Assembly: GCF_009184865.1 (NCBI RefSeq)
Contig: NZ_CP045096.1
Span: 248,001 to 312,000, forward strand
DNA length: 64,000 nucleotides
Reading direction: 5' to 3'
Origin: Streptomyces phaeolivaceus
GTDB taxonomy: Bacteria; Actinomycetota; Actinomycetes; Streptomycetales; Streptomycetaceae
Below, piece after piece: positions 26,201 through 34,920 of this stretch. Position 1 is the stretch's first letter, and every line of letters starts with the position of its first letter. The position numbers were made by a program, and so were the translations under genes. A model generated the notes under the pieces. That model was not told where the DNA came from and ran no database searches. It saw nothing but the letters and a program-made list of their open reading frames with translations.

Positions 26201-26577
26201 CCTCGGTGGAGGGGATCTCCGCGACGGGCGCCGAGGCACGAGTACGCGGTGTCCGCGACCTGGACTGGCCGGGCGCCCACTGGCACTCCGACCCGGCCGC
26301 GCTCGACGCCGGTCTGCAACTGGCCCTGAAATGGGCCGAGCACGCGTACGGCGCCGCCTTCCTCCCCATGGGAGCCCGTGAGATCCGTACGCCCGGACAC
26401 GGCCCGATCGGCGCGGGCGCGACCTGTGTCGTGGCCGTCGGCGAAGGCTCCGGCGAACTCGACGTCACCTGCGACATCGCCCTCCTGGAGGAGGACGGAA
26501 CCGTGCACTCGGAACTCCTGGACGTCACGCTCGTGCGCCGCCCCGACACCGCCGCGCGCAAGGGGGACACGAGGTGA
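20296..26577 (+). CDS. PUFA-type synthase subunit: KS-AT-ACP-KR-DH (Pfa2/PfaA-like), one TTA codon
   Basis: A 2093-residue megasynthase. Ketosynthase, about 10-460: Cys213 in TTDAACGSS, His348 in VEAHGTGT, His389 in SQIGHTKSAAG. Malonyl-type acyltransferase, about 580-930: Ser688 in AGHSFGELVALHA and GAFHSP. A single ACP, about 1115-1190: DLGIDSIKR, phosphopantetheine Ser1144. Ketoreductase, about 1475-1740: ATGGGRGVT, FSSVAGRFGN, GDYAMANEV. C-terminal dehydratase hotdogs from about 1765: LLDHSVTATPVVPM, FHGPAF, DAGLQL. PfaA proteins normally carry four to nine ACPs, so one is striking. Linkers contain PM and APSTSGPGAT repeats. Codon 804 (22705-22707) is TTA. ATG 20296 has ACGGAG upstream. 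The gene overlaps the next one (GTGA). The domain order matches myxobacterial Pfa2 and the cryptic SCO0124-0129-type loci of streptomycetes. Confidence 0.93.
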   Translation: MTASTEPARPSHVPIAVIGTAALTPGASATDGFWRNVLTGRDLITDVPEDHWLVEDYYDPDPAAPDRTYARRGAFLPATDFDPSAYGIPPNALPSIDTTQLLALTVAERVLADAGLDGPDAFDGERTGVILGTAALELLHTMSNRMQRPVWLKSLRESGVPEDRAQEICDRIAAHYVPWQEESFPGVLGNVVAGRIAGRFDLHGTNYTTDAACGSSLAAVTAAANELAVGTADLMITGGVDTLNDILMYMCFSKTPALSRTGDCRPFAEAADGTMLGEALVMFALKRLTDAERDGDRIHAVLRGVGTSSDGRGSAIYSPVPAGQARALRRAYASAGYGPDSVELVEAHGTGTTAGDAAEFTALRTVFEESGRRGGPWCALGSVKSQIGHTKSAAGAAGLLKAVLALRHQVLPPTIKVERPNPALELETSPLYLNTDARPWVKAPGEPRRASVSSFGFGGTNFHMTLEEYVPTPVSSARPAARVRTAPTELFVFGAASPEELLARAGAEVEVDGTGEGGARALADAAREALRAFRPSDPCRLALTASSPEDLANRVRRVTAQIRSAPDLPLTTPDGTVYRTGATAPGQLALLFSGQGSQYPGMGADLALHVPAAREVWDRATALGIDDELPLHRVVFPVPVFTEEERTAQRDLLTRTEWAQPALAVQSAALLTVLRATGVAPDCVAGHSFGELVALHAAGALDEAALIRLARTRGEAMRDACAEPGAMLAVVGVPREDVDALLDGFDGTLWLANDNAPDQVVLSGKAEAVTRLEGQLAAEGVTVRRLRASGAFHSPLMAEAAEPLAEYLDGLEFRPPRLDVYGNADAEPYPESPARVRDRLAEHLLAPVRFVDGIEAMYKAGVRTFVEVGAGATLTGLAGEILGDRDHLAVSLDRRGVNGLTALQQALGTLAVSGVAVDLEALWNACGSAPDAADHAPRPRPRMAVPLSGANHGALYPPPGGAAALPRPVPAETTSMPTPMPMPMPMPVAAPTAGAVADTTGDPWLLVFQETQRQAAQAHAEFQRTMAESHLHFLRTFEASSLGAAGVPAPEYGVGGVPALERVPLAPPLPMPTPTPVEVPDPASTPVALGGVVPAEAAVPTAPAAPAGPDVDALLLDVVAEKTGFPADILEFHMELETDLGIDSIKRVQILSALREKVPALATVDPHELAPLRTLRQIADKLHGGSGPGGSAVMPTEHTENTEPAEPVERLAPPPPTGRAEEVREEGCTPVALTRAVTGTVPAPLPGLELPGLRNGLVLVTDEGTGVAQHLVTALGEHGVTAAVTTEAGLAELVGLAGSAAPADSTDPAGSAPRPGGEDVRGLVLLTGLRPAPTDEAATSVNREAFAAARSAARWIAGREGVFVTVQDTGGDFGLDGAHGPRAWLGGPAGLARTAAKEWPGAWVKAVDCERGDRDAAALAEVLATELLRGGSSSDIGLRADGTRRSLVDTVVPLTPLTPLAPAETRPESSGRLGPDSVIVATGGGRGVTALALRALAEAHLPSLVLLGRTELVDEPPGLTGASDATALKKLLVAQARERGERVPGPAEITALAARVLAVREIQATIDAIEATATRVRYLTVDTRDPQALAGALDTARREYGPISGIVHGAGVLADGLLAEKSDAQFDDVFDTKVEGLRALLAATADDPLDLVCVFSSVAGRFGNTGQGDYAMANEVLAQVASTVAATRPDCLVKSLAWGPWDGGMVGPELREHFREQGVALIPPDAGAQAFLRELRDEPGRVRVTLTAGDPSTSLGAPVAPATAGDLLLSARTHPYLLDHSVTATPVVPMALVAEWFLGAARAWRPDASGFVLRDLQVLSRIDLIDFASGAGGGRAHGLSIRAVPDTSSDDGAAPSTSGPGATAPSTSGPGATAPSTSGPSTSGPGGSRDESRPGGPGNGSGPRGLVLELSDGSPRPAYRATVDVLTDRPLPGRTRRTPGHLDPPPAEEGHEVYDGGVLFHGPAFHAITSVEGISATGAEARVRGVRDLDWPGAHWHSDPAALDAGLQLALKWAEHAYGAAFLPMGAREIRTPGHGPIGAGATCVVAVGEGSGELDVTCDIALLEEDGTVHSELLDVTLVRRPDTAARKGDTR

Positions 26578-29500
26578 ACCCCGCCATGCGCTTCGAACCG
26601 ATCGCCGTCGTGGGACGGGGCTGCGTGCTCCCGGACGCTCCCGACCCCGACACCTTCTGGGACAACATCCTGGCCGGCCGGATGAGCCTCACCGAGGCAC
26701 CGCAGGGCCGTTGGCGGCTGTCCGACGCCTGGGCGATCGGCGATCCGGCCACCCACACCGACCGCCCCGACCACGCCGACCGGACGTGGACCCGCATGGG
26801 CGGCTACGTCCACGAGCCCGCCACCGCCACCCACACCCACAGCGCCGCCCCCACCCACACCCACACCGGCACCGGCACCGGCACGGACGCCGACCCGTTC
26901 GGTGCGGCGGTACGGGACCCCGCGCTGGACCGGGTGTTCCACTGGACGTCGCGCGGGGTCTCCGCCGCCCTGCGCGAGGCCGGTCAGGAGCGGCTGCTGC
27001 ACCGCGCCGGGCTGGTGCTCGGCAATCTGTCGTTCCCCACGACCGGTATGGCGGCCTACGCCGAGCAGGTCTGGCGGGGCGGGCAGGACCGGCAGCGCGG
27101 GCGGGACATCGCCGGGAACGCGGACCCCCGTAACCGGTTCATGTCCGGCCTGCCCGCCCACCTCGCCGCCGCCGAACTCGGCCTGGGCCTCGGCGGTTTC
27201 GCCCTGGACGCGGCCTGCGCGTCCTCCCTCTACGCGGTGGGACTCGCCTGTCGCAAGCTGCACGCACGCGAGGCCGATCTGATGGTGGCCGGCGGGGTGA
27301 ACGCCGCCGACGACCTCTTCCTCCACATCAGCTTCTGCGGCCTGTCGGCGATGAGCCGCAGCGGGCGGAGCCGACCGTTCCACCGGGACGCGGACGGGCT
27401 GGTGCCCGCCGAGGGGGCCGGTTTCGTCGCCCTGATGCGCCTCGACGACGCGCTCGCCGCCGACGCCCGGGTGTTCGGGGTGATCCGGGGTGTGGGCCTG
27501 TCCAACGACGGCCGGGGCGGCGGCCTGCTCGTGCCCTCCGGGGACGGCCAGCGGCGGGCCATGCGGCAGGCGTACGAGGCGGCGGGCGTGGCGCCGGAGA
27601 GCGTCGGACTGCTCGAATGCCATGCCACCGGCACGCCCGTCGGGGACACGGTGGAGGTGGAGAGCGCGGCCCATGTCTTCGCGGAGTCGCGTGATCTGCC
27701 GACCGGGTCGGTCAAGTCCAATGTGGGCCATCTGATCACCGCCGCGGGCGCGGCCGGGCTGCTGAAAGCGCTCGGCGCGCTCCGTGCCGGGATCCGTCCT
27801 CCCACACTGGGTGCGGAGGAACCCGTCGAGGCGATGTCGGGGACACCGCTCCGGCCGCTGCACGAGCCCGAGGAGTGGGCCGGGCCGCGTCGCGCGGCCC
27901 TCAGCGCCTTCGGGTTCGGCGGAAACAACGCCCACCTGATCGTCGACGCCTGGACGGGCGACGACTCGGGGACGCCTGCCCTCCCCCACCCCCTCCCTCC
28001 ACGGCCGGAGCCCCGGCCGACGGCCACGGCGTCCGGCGCCGAGCCCGCACCCGATTTAACACCCGAGCCCGCACCCGAGCCCGTCGCCCTCGTCGCGATC
28101 GGCGCCCGGGTCGGCGACGGCATGGACGCGGACGATCTGCGGCAGGCCCTCCTCGGCGGCGACCGCCGGGGCGCACCGCGCGCCACCGTCGAAGTCGCCC
28201 TGGACGGGCTGCGGTTCCCGCCGGTGGACCTCGAACACACCCTCGCCCAGCAGCTCCTGATACTCGAAGCGGCACGGGAGGCGGCCTCCAGAACCACTCT
28301 GCCCAAGGAACGGACCATGGTGCTGGTCGGCATGGGCTGCGATCCGGAGGTGGCCCGGTACCTCACGCGCTGGCGGATCCCCGAACTGCTCGCCGACGGC
28401 GGCACGCCCCCCGGCCCCGGCCCCGGCCCCGACCTCGTACGGGAGTTGCGGGACGCGGTGCGGGCACCCCAGTCCGCGTCCGCCGTCGTGGGAACCATGC
28501 CCAATGTCGTCGCGAACCGCGTCAGCGCCCAACTCGACCTCACCGGACCGGGTTTCACGGTGAGCGCCGAGGAGGCGTCCGGTCTGGTGGCGCTCGAACT
28601 CGGTGTCCAGGCCCTGCGCGGCCCCGACATCGACGCCGTACTGATCGGCGCGGTCGACCTCTCCCACGAGCCCGTCCACCGGGCGGCGCTGGCCGGTCTG
28701 GGCCGCGACACCCCGCCCGGCGACGCGGCACTCGTCGTCGTCCTCAAACGGCTCGCCGACGCCCGCGCCGACGGTGACACGGTCATCGCCCTCGTCGATC
28801 TGCAGGCGACGGACGAGGGAGGAGACGGGGGCGGTGAGGACTCTGCGGGTCCGGAAGGCCCGGCGAGCGGCAGTACGGACCCGGCGGGACCCTGGACCGT
28901 GGGGGACGTCCCGGACGGCGGGGCGAGCGCGCCGGACCATCTCGATCCGAGTGAGCTGTTCGGCCGTGCGCACGCCGCCGGCGGGCTGCTCGCCGTGGTG
29001 GCGGCGGCGTTGGGCCTGCACCATCGGGCCGTTCCCCGGGCGGGCGCCCCGGCCCGGCCCGCGCTGCGCGCCCGGACGGCGTCGGCCGGCGTCACCCCGT
29101 TGGGCGGGGCCGACCGCCGGGTCCGGCTGCGCGAGGGCGACCCGGCCCCGTATCTCGCCGAACTCCCCCGGCGGATCCATGTGTTCTCCGGGGAGAACCG
29201 GGCCGAGGTGCTGAGGGCGCTGGCGGACGGCAGGGAGTCACGGCGCGGTCCGGCCCGGCTCGCCCTCGCCGCCACCGGCCCCGACGATCTCGCCGCCCGC
29301 GCCGAGGCCGCCCGGACCTGGCTCGGTGGCGAGGGCCCGCGGCCCGATCTCATGGCGTTCCACGAACAGCCCTTGGCGGGCGAGGTGGCCTTCGTCTTCG
29401 CCGGGGGTTCGATGGCGTACCCGGGGATGGGGGCCGACGTCATGCTGGCCTTCCCGGACCTGCTGGCGGCCGTGGCGGAGCGCAGCGGCCCGCCGCACGG

Positions 29501-32500
29501 GCTGGTGGGCTGGGCCCATGAGGGCGCGACGCCACGGCCCCGGGGCGCGCTGGACCAGATCTGGGGCGCCTCCGTGGTCGGGCAGTTGCACGCCCGGATC
29601 ACACGTACGGTCCTCGGGATCGCTCCGCAGGCCTCCCTCGGCTACTCCTCCGGCGAGTCCAGCGCCCTGGCCGCGCTGGGCGCCTGGCAGGACGTCACCG
29701 GTCTGTCGGCGGAGGCCCGGCGGTCGTCGCTGTTCGCCGACGATGTGGTGGGCGAGCTGCGGGTGCCGCGCCGCGCCTGGCGGAAGCAGGGGGTGCGAGG
29801 GACCGAGTGGGCGAGCTATCAGGTCGAGGAGCCGGTGGAGCGCGTACGGGCCGCCATCGGTGACGAGCCGGGCGTCCACCTCATGGTGGTCAACGCCCCC
29901 GACTCCTGTGTGTTCGGCGGTGAGGCGACCGGCTGCCGACGGGTCCTGGAACGCCTCGGCAGCGATCATGTACTCCACATCCCCTATCAAGTGGCCGCGC
30001 ATGTGCCGGAGTTGGCGGAGATCACGTCCACCTGGCGGCGGATGCACCATCTGCCGACCGAGGACGTGGGGGTGCGCTTCTACACCTGCGCGGGCTCCCG
30101 CTGGTACCGGGCGAGCGCCGACGCCGCCGCCGACGCGCTGACCGAACAGGCCCTGGGGCCGATCGACTTCGCCCGGACCGTCGAGCAGGCCTGGGCGGAC
30201 GGGGTCCGGGTCTTCGTGGAGCACGGTCCGCGCAATCTCTGTGCCGGATGGATCCGCCGCGTCCTGGGCGACCGCGAGCACCTCGCGGTGTCGCTGGACG
30301 CGCCCGCCGGCCGGGGCATCACCCAACTGTTGGGCGCGGTCGTCGAGTTGGTGGCGGCCGGGGTGTCGGCGGACACCGACGCGCTCTGCGACCGGCTGGC
30401 CGCCGCCCGGCCCGAGCGGACACCGGTCGGCCGACGGATCACGCTCCCCGCCCACCCCGCCCCGGTACGGCTGCCCCTCCCCGGCTCCACGCCGTCGTCC
30501 CCCGAGGTCATGGCGCGGGCGCCGCACCTGCCGGGACCGGCGACCGAACCGTACGCTCCCACGCGCCCGGAGCACCACCCGGAGAGCCACCCGAATCACC
30601 CCCCGGAGCGGGTCACGTCACCTCCACAGCCCGCCGCGCCGACCAGGACGGCCGGAACCGAGCACGGACTCGGGCACGGGCACGGACTCGGGCACGGGCA
30701 CGGGCACGGACTCGGGCACGGGCACGGGCACGGACTCGACCCGGTGCCCGTCGTCCCGGCGGCTGTCACCGGGGCCACGGCCCCCGGACACCCCACCGCC
30801 TTCAGGGACGCGCTGGTGGAGACACATCGCCATGTCGCCTCGGTCCACCGGCACTTCCTCGCCGTCCACGCCCGGGTCCACGAGGAGTTCCTCGCCTCCC
30901 GCCACCGCGCGGCGGCGGCCCTGACGGCACACCGGGGCGCCACCACACCCTTGCCCACCGCACCCCAGGCCCCCCAAGCACCCCAAACGCCCCTGGCCCC
31001 CCATGGCCCCTCCTTCACCCGGGCCGACCTCGAACGGCTGGCCACCGGCCCCGTCTCCGCCCTGTTCGGGCCGCTGTTCGCCCCGCAGGACCAGTACGTA
31101 CGGCAGACCCGGATGCCCGCGCCGCCCATGCTGCTGGCGGACCGTGTGACGGGGATCGACGCCGAGCCGGGGTCCATGGGCACGGGCACCATCTGGACGG
31201 AGACCGATGTCCGCCTCGACAGCTGGTACCTCGACGCCTGCGGCCGGATGCCGGCCGGCCTCATGATCGAGGCGGGCCAGGCCGACCTGCTGCTGATCAG
31301 CTGGCTGGGCGTCGACCTGCTCAACCGCGGCGAGCGCGTGTACCGCCTCCTCGGCTGCGAGTTGACGTACCACGGCAGCCCTCCCCTCCCCGGAGAGACC
31401 CTCCGCTACGAGATCCGCGTCGACGGCCACGGCGAGCACGGCGGCGTACGGCTCTTCTTCTTCCACTACGACTGCTACGTCGGCGACGAACTCCGGCTGA
31501 CCATGCGCGACGGACAGGCCGGCTTCTTCACGGACGCCGAACTCGCCCGCACGGGTGGGGTGTTGTGGTCCCCGGAGGACGAGACCCCGGACCCCACGCT
31601 GCCGTTCGACCCGTTTCCTCTCCCCATTCCCTCCCCCTCCCCCTCCCCCTCCCCTTCCGCCCGGTCCTTCGGCCCCGATGCCGTACGGGCGTTCACCGAG
31701 GGACGCCCGGCCGACTGCTTCGGCCCCGGCTGGGAACTCACCCGCACCCATATCCGCACACCCCGGACCGGCGGCACCGACCCGGGCACCCCGACGGACA
31801 CCGCCACGGACACCGCCACGGACACCGCCACGGACGGCAGCCGGATGCGGCTGCTGCACGAGATACCGGTCTTCGACCCCTTCGGCGGCCCCTGGGGACG
31901 CGGCTATCTGCGGGCCGAGACGCCCGTGTCACCGGACGACTGGTTCTTCGAGGGCCATTTCCCCGCCGACCCGTGCATGCCAGGCACCCTGATGTTCGAC
32001 GGCTGTCTCCAGGCCATGGCCTTTCATCTCGCCGCCGCCGGCTTCACGATCGACCGCGACGGCTGGCGCTTCGAACCGGGGCGGGACAGCCCCGTGCCGA
32101 TGGTGTGCCGGGGCCAAGTGACCCCGGACAGCGAGCGGTTGACGTACGAGGTCTTCGTGTCGGGGTTGTCCGCCGGCCCCGAACCGGAGCTCGTGGCGGA
32201 CGTGCTCTGCACGGTGGACGGGGTGAATGCCTTCCACGCCCGTGGGGTACGGCTGCGGCTCGTCCCGGACTGGCCGCTGACGCACTGGCGGCACCTCGGG
32301 CCCCCGGCCGTCCAGTCCTCCGGCGAGCCGGTGCCGGCGCGGGCGCTCGCCGGTCTGGCCGGCCACCGCGAGCCCACGGCAGTCGCCGAGGTCGACGGCT
32401 TCCGCTACGACCACCCGGCGATGCTGGCCTGCGCCTGGGGCAGGCCGAGCGAGGCGTTCGGCGCGGCCTACACCCCCTTCGACAGCGCCCGTCGGCTCGC

Positions 32501-33515
32501 CCGGCTGCCCGGACCGCCGTTCCACTTCATGAGCCGGGTCGTCGCGGTGGAGGGCCCGCCCTGGGTGCCCCGGGCCGGGAGCGCCGTGGAGGTCGAGTAC
32601 GACGTGCCCGACGAGGTCTGGTACTTCGAGCAGAACGGCTTCCCGGCGATGCCGCTCGCGGTGCTCATGGAGGTCGTCCTCCAGGCCGGCGGCTGGCTGG
32701 CCTCGTACGTCGGCAGTGCCCTCGATCACGACGCGGACCTGCTGTTCCGCAATCTCGACGGCACGGGCACGGTCCTGGGCGAGGTCCGCCCGGGGACGCG
32801 GGTGCTGCGGACCAGGACCCGGCTGGTCGACATCGCGCACAGCGGGGACATGATCATCGAGACGTTCGGGGTGGAGTGCTTCGCCGACGGCGAGCCGGTG
32901 TTCACCCTCACGACGGTGTTCGGATTCTTTCCACCGGAGGCGTTCGAGGACCAGGTCGGTCTGCCGCCGTCGGAGGACGAGCAGCGCGCGCTGACGGCGC
33001 CGTGCGCGTTCTTCGTCGACCTCACCGCGCGGCCCGCGAAGTACTTCGACGGCCCGCTCGCCCTGCCGGGGCCCATGCTGCTGATGCTGGACCGGGTGAC
33101 CGGCCGGTGGCCGGACGGCGGCCGGGCCGGGCTCGGCCGGCTGCGGGCGGAGAAGGACGTGGACCCCGGCGAGTGGTTCTTCAAGGCCCACTTCTTCCAG
33201 GACCCGGTACAGCCCGGCTCGCTCGGGGTGCAGGCGATGTACCAGCTGCTCCAGTTCCACGCCGTCGAGAGCGGTCTCGGCGCCGGACTGCGGCGACCGC
33301 GCTTCGAGCCGGTGCTCCCGGACCGGCCGGTGACCTGGAGGTACCGGGGCCAGGTGACCCCGCGCAACAAGAAGATCACTGTCGAGCTGGAGATCACCGA
33401 GACCGGTGAGACCGAGCAGGGCCCCTACGCCGTGGCCGAGGGCTGGCTGTGGGCGGACGGCACCCGCATCTACCACGTGACGGACCTGGGCCTGCGCCTC
33501 ACCGAGAACGACTAG
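26574..33515 (+). CDS. PUFA-type synthase subunit: KS-CLF-AT-(hotdog DH)x4 (Pfa3/PfaC+PfaB-like), one TTA codon
   Basis: A 2313-residue megasynthase. Ketosynthase, about 8-460: Cys215 in LDAACASSLY, ECHATGT, SNVGHLITAAG. Chain-length factor, about 500-760: TVSAEEASG, with no active Cys. Acyltransferase, about 930-1280: Ser1025 in GYSSGESSAL, resembling the PfaB domain. Four FabA-like hotdogs from about 1485: the first (WYLDACGRMPAGLMIEAGQ) and third (WYFEQNGFPAMPLAVLMEV) lack the catalytic His. The second has His1795 in EGHFPADPCMPG and the fourth His2206 in KAHFFQDPVQPG. The canonical myxobacterial Pfa3 ends in an acyltransferase domain that is absent here. A His-Gly-rich repeat linker (30660-30740) separates AT from DH. 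Codon 495 (28056-28058) is TTA. GTG 26574 overlaps the previous stop. Confidence 0.93.
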   Translation: MNPAMRFEPIAVVGRGCVLPDAPDPDTFWDNILAGRMSLTEAPQGRWRLSDAWAIGDPATHTDRPDHADRTWTRMGGYVHEPATATHTHSAAPTHTHTGTGTGTDADPFGAAVRDPALDRVFHWTSRGVSAALREAGQERLLHRAGLVLGNLSFPTTGMAAYAEQVWRGGQDRQRGRDIAGNADPRNRFMSGLPAHLAAAELGLGLGGFALDAACASSLYAVGLACRKLHAREADLMVAGGVNAADDLFLHISFCGLSAMSRSGRSRPFHRDADGLVPAEGAGFVALMRLDDALAADARVFGVIRGVGLSNDGRGGGLLVPSGDGQRRAMRQAYEAAGVAPESVGLLECHATGTPVGDTVEVESAAHVFAESRDLPTGSVKSNVGHLITAAGAAGLLKALGALRAGIRPPTLGAEEPVEAMSGTPLRPLHEPEEWAGPRRAALSAFGFGGNNAHLIVDAWTGDDSGTPALPHPLPPRPEPRPTATASGAEPAPDLTPEPAPEPVALVAIGARVGDGMDADDLRQALLGGDRRGAPRATVEVALDGLRFPPVDLEHTLAQQLLILEAAREAASRTTLPKERTMVLVGMGCDPEVARYLTRWRIPELLADGGTPPGPGPGPDLVRELRDAVRAPQSASAVVGTMPNVVANRVSAQLDLTGPGFTVSAEEASGLVALELGVQALRGPDIDAVLIGAVDLSHEPVHRAALAGLGRDTPPGDAALVVVLKRLADARADGDTVIALVDLQATDEGGDGGGEDSAGPEGPASGSTDPAGPWTVGDVPDGGASAPDHLDPSELFGRAHAAGGLLAVVAAALGLHHRAVPRAGAPARPALRARTASAGVTPLGGADRRVRLREGDPAPYLAELPRRIHVFSGENRAEVLRALADGRESRRGPARLALAATGPDDLAARAEAARTWLGGEGPRPDLMAFHEQPLAGEVAFVFAGGSMAYPGMGADVMLAFPDLLAAVAERSGPPHGLVGWAHEGATPRPRGALDQIWGASVVGQLHARITRTVLGIAPQASLGYSSGESSALAALGAWQDVTGLSAEARRSSLFADDVVGELRVPRRAWRKQGVRGTEWASYQVEEPVERVRAAIGDEPGVHLMVVNAPDSCVFGGEATGCRRVLERLGSDHVLHIPYQVAAHVPELAEITSTWRRMHHLPTEDVGVRFYTCAGSRWYRASADAAADALTEQALGPIDFARTVEQAWADGVRVFVEHGPRNLCAGWIRRVLGDREHLAVSLDAPAGRGITQLLGAVVELVAAGVSADTDALCDRLAAARPERTPVGRRITLPAHPAPVRLPLPGSTPSSPEVMARAPHLPGPATEPYAPTRPEHHPESHPNHPPERVTSPPQPAAPTRTAGTEHGLGHGHGLGHGHGHGLGHGHGHGLDPVPVVPAAVTGATAPGHPTAFRDALVETHRHVASVHRHFLAVHARVHEEFLASRHRAAAALTAHRGATTPLPTAPQAPQAPQTPLAPHGPSFTRADLERLATGPVSALFGPLFAPQDQYVRQTRMPAPPMLLADRVTGIDAEPGSMGTGTIWTETDVRLDSWYLDACGRMPAGLMIEAGQADLLLISWLGVDLLNRGERVYRLLGCELTYHGSPPLPGETLRYEIRVDGHGEHGGVRLFFFHYDCYVGDELRLTMRDGQAGFFTDAELARTGGVLWSPEDETPDPTLPFDPFPLPIPSPSPSPSPSARSFGPDAVRAFTEGRPADCFGPGWELTRTHIRTPRTGGTDPGTPTDTATDTATDTATDGSRMRLLHEIPVFDPFGGPWGRGYLRAETPVSPDDWFFEGHFPADPCMPGTLMFDGCLQAMAFHLAAAGFTIDRDGWRFEPGRDSPVPMVCRGQVTPDSERLTYEVFVSGLSAGPEPELVADVLCTVDGVNAFHARGVRLRLVPDWPLTHWRHLGPPAVQSSGEPVPARALAGLAGHREPTAVAEVDGFRYDHPAMLACAWGRPSEAFGAAYTPFDSARRLARLPGPPFHFMSRVVAVEGPPWVPRAGSAVEVEYDVPDEVWYFEQNGFPAMPLAVLMEVVLQAGGWLASYVGSALDHDADLLFRNLDGTGTVLGEVRPGTRVLRTRTRLVDIAHSGDMIIETFGVECFADGEPVFTLTTVFGFFPPEAFEDQVGLPPSEDEQRALTAPCAFFVDLTARPAKYFDGPLALPGPMLLMLDRVTGRWPDGGRAGLGRLRAEKDVDPGEWFFKAHFFQDPVQPGSLGVQAMYQLLQFHAVESGLGAGLRRPRFEPVLPDRPVTWRYRGQVTPRNKKITVELEITETGETEQGPYAVAEGWLWADGTRIYHVTDLGLRLTEND

Positions 33516-33551
33516 CCCGGCCACGCCCGACGCACCTGGAGGTTCCCCACC

Positions 33552-34904
33552 ATGATCGACCCCACCACGACCGACCTGACGGTCACCGGCCCCGCGGTCA
33601 CCGGCCTCACCAGCCCCGCGGACACCGGACCCATCGACCGGCCCGGCCCGGCCGAGCCCACCGGTCTCTCCGACCTGGTCGGCTTCGTCCGTGAGCACTC
33701 CCCCTACTACCGCGACCGGTACGCCGCGCTCCCGCCCGGCCCGGTCCGTCTGGAGGAGCTGCCCGTCCTCGACCACGCGGACTTCTGGGCGGCCAACACC
33801 GCCCACGACAGCCAGGTCCTCACCGGCCCGCTCACCGACGGCATCGTCTTCAAGTCCGGCGGCACCACCACCGAGCCCAAACTCTCCGTCTACACCCGGC
33901 GGGAACTGCTGGGCATGGCCCGGCTCCAGGGCAACGGCTTCGCCCAGGCCGGCCTGCGCCCCGGCGACCGCGTCGCCAACCTCTTCTACGCCGGTGAGCT
34001 GTACGCCAGCTTCCTCTTCAACGTGTTGTGCCTCCAGGAGTCGTCGGTGCCCAATGTGCACCTGCCCGTGGCCTCCGCGCCCCTGGAGTACACGGCCCGG
34101 GTGATCCACGAGTTCTCCGCCACCGTGCTGATGGGCCCCCCGACCAGCATCTGCCAACTGGCCGCCCGTCTCGACGACTCCGGGTGCCCGGCACCCGACG
34201 TGCGCCTGGTGATGTTCGGCGGCGAGTCGTTCTACGAGGACCAACGCCCCCTCCTCGCGGCGGCGTTCCCGAACGCCGCGATCCGTTCCCTGGGGTACGG
34301 CAGTGTGGACGGCGGGATGCTGGGCGCGCCCGTGGCAGACGACCCCGACCCCCGGGTCCACCGCGTCCACCGGCCGCAGACCGTGATGGAGGTCGTCGAC
34401 GACGACACGGGCGAGCCCATCACGGAACCCGGCAGGCCCGGCCGCCTGGTCGTCACCGATCTGGCCCGGCGACTGATGCCGGTGCTCCGGTACCCCACCG
34501 GTGACCGTGGCGAGTGGGTGGACCGGGCGGACGGGCTGTTCCGGCTGCTGGGCCGCTCCGACGAGGGCGCCCGGGTGGGCCCGATCACCCTGTATCTGGA
34601 GGATCTGCGGGCCGTGGTGCGGCATGTGGCCGACGGCCGGTCGCTGGTCGGCGTGCAGGTGGTGCAGCGCCGCAGGGCCGCCAAGGACGAGCTGGTGCTC
34701 CGCGTCGCCGGTGATCTCGGCGACCCCGTCACCGCCGGGAAGGCCATCGCCGCGCGGCTCGACGAGATCCGCCCGATGTTCGCCGAGCACGTCACGGCCG
34801 GACTGATCAACCCGCTGAGCGTGGAATGCGTTCCGGCCGACCGGCTCGCCGTCAATCCCCGGACGGGAAAGCTGCTCCGCCTGATCGACGAGCGACAGCC
34901 ATAG
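33552..34904 (+). CDS. PaaK-like AMP-forming acyl ligase
   Basis: A 450-residue adenylating enzyme resembling phenylacetate-CoA ligases. The P-loop is FKSGGTTTEPK. The YGxTE-type motif is degenerate (LGYGSVDGG). YPTGDRGEWV and the C-terminal NPRTGKLLRL Lys are present. Thr/Pro-rich residues 1-35 are low complexity. It starts 36 bases after the synthase stop with GGAGG before the ATG, so it is the last gene of the operon. In the position where myxobacterial Pfa3 carries a terminal acyltransferase, this enzyme may activate or offload the acyl product, or load an aromatic or short-chain starter; both are inferences. The repeated AGCCAT array runs through its stop codon. Confidence 0.82.
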   Translation: MIDPTTTDLTVTGPAVTGLTSPADTGPIDRPGPAEPTGLSDLVGFVREHSPYYRDRYAALPPGPVRLEELPVLDHADFWAANTAHDSQVLTGPLTDGIVFKSGGTTTEPKLSVYTRRELLGMARLQGNGFAQAGLRPGDRVANLFYAGELYASFLFNVLCLQESSVPNVHLPVASAPLEYTARVIHEFSATVLMGPPTSICQLAARLDDSGCPAPDVRLVMFGGESFYEDQRPLLAAAFPNAAIRSLGYGSVDGGMLGAPVADDPDPRVHRVHRPQTVMEVVDDDTGEPITEPGRPGRLVVTDLARRLMPVLRYPTGDRGEWVDRADGLFRLLGRSDEGARVGPITLYLEDLRAVVRHVADGRSLVGVQVVQRRRAAKDELVLRVAGDLGDPVTAGKAIAARLDEIRPMFAEHVTAGLINPLSVECVPADRLAVNPRTGKLLRLIDERQP

Positions 34905-34920
34905 CCATAGCCATAGCCAT
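34897..34920. repeat. 6-bp tandem repeat AGCCAT x4 across a stop codon
   Basis: Four perfect AGCCAT units; the ligase TAG stop (34902-34904) is formed by the junction of the first two. Because the unit is 6 bp, slippage keeps the frame and the stop. Confidence 0.9.
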
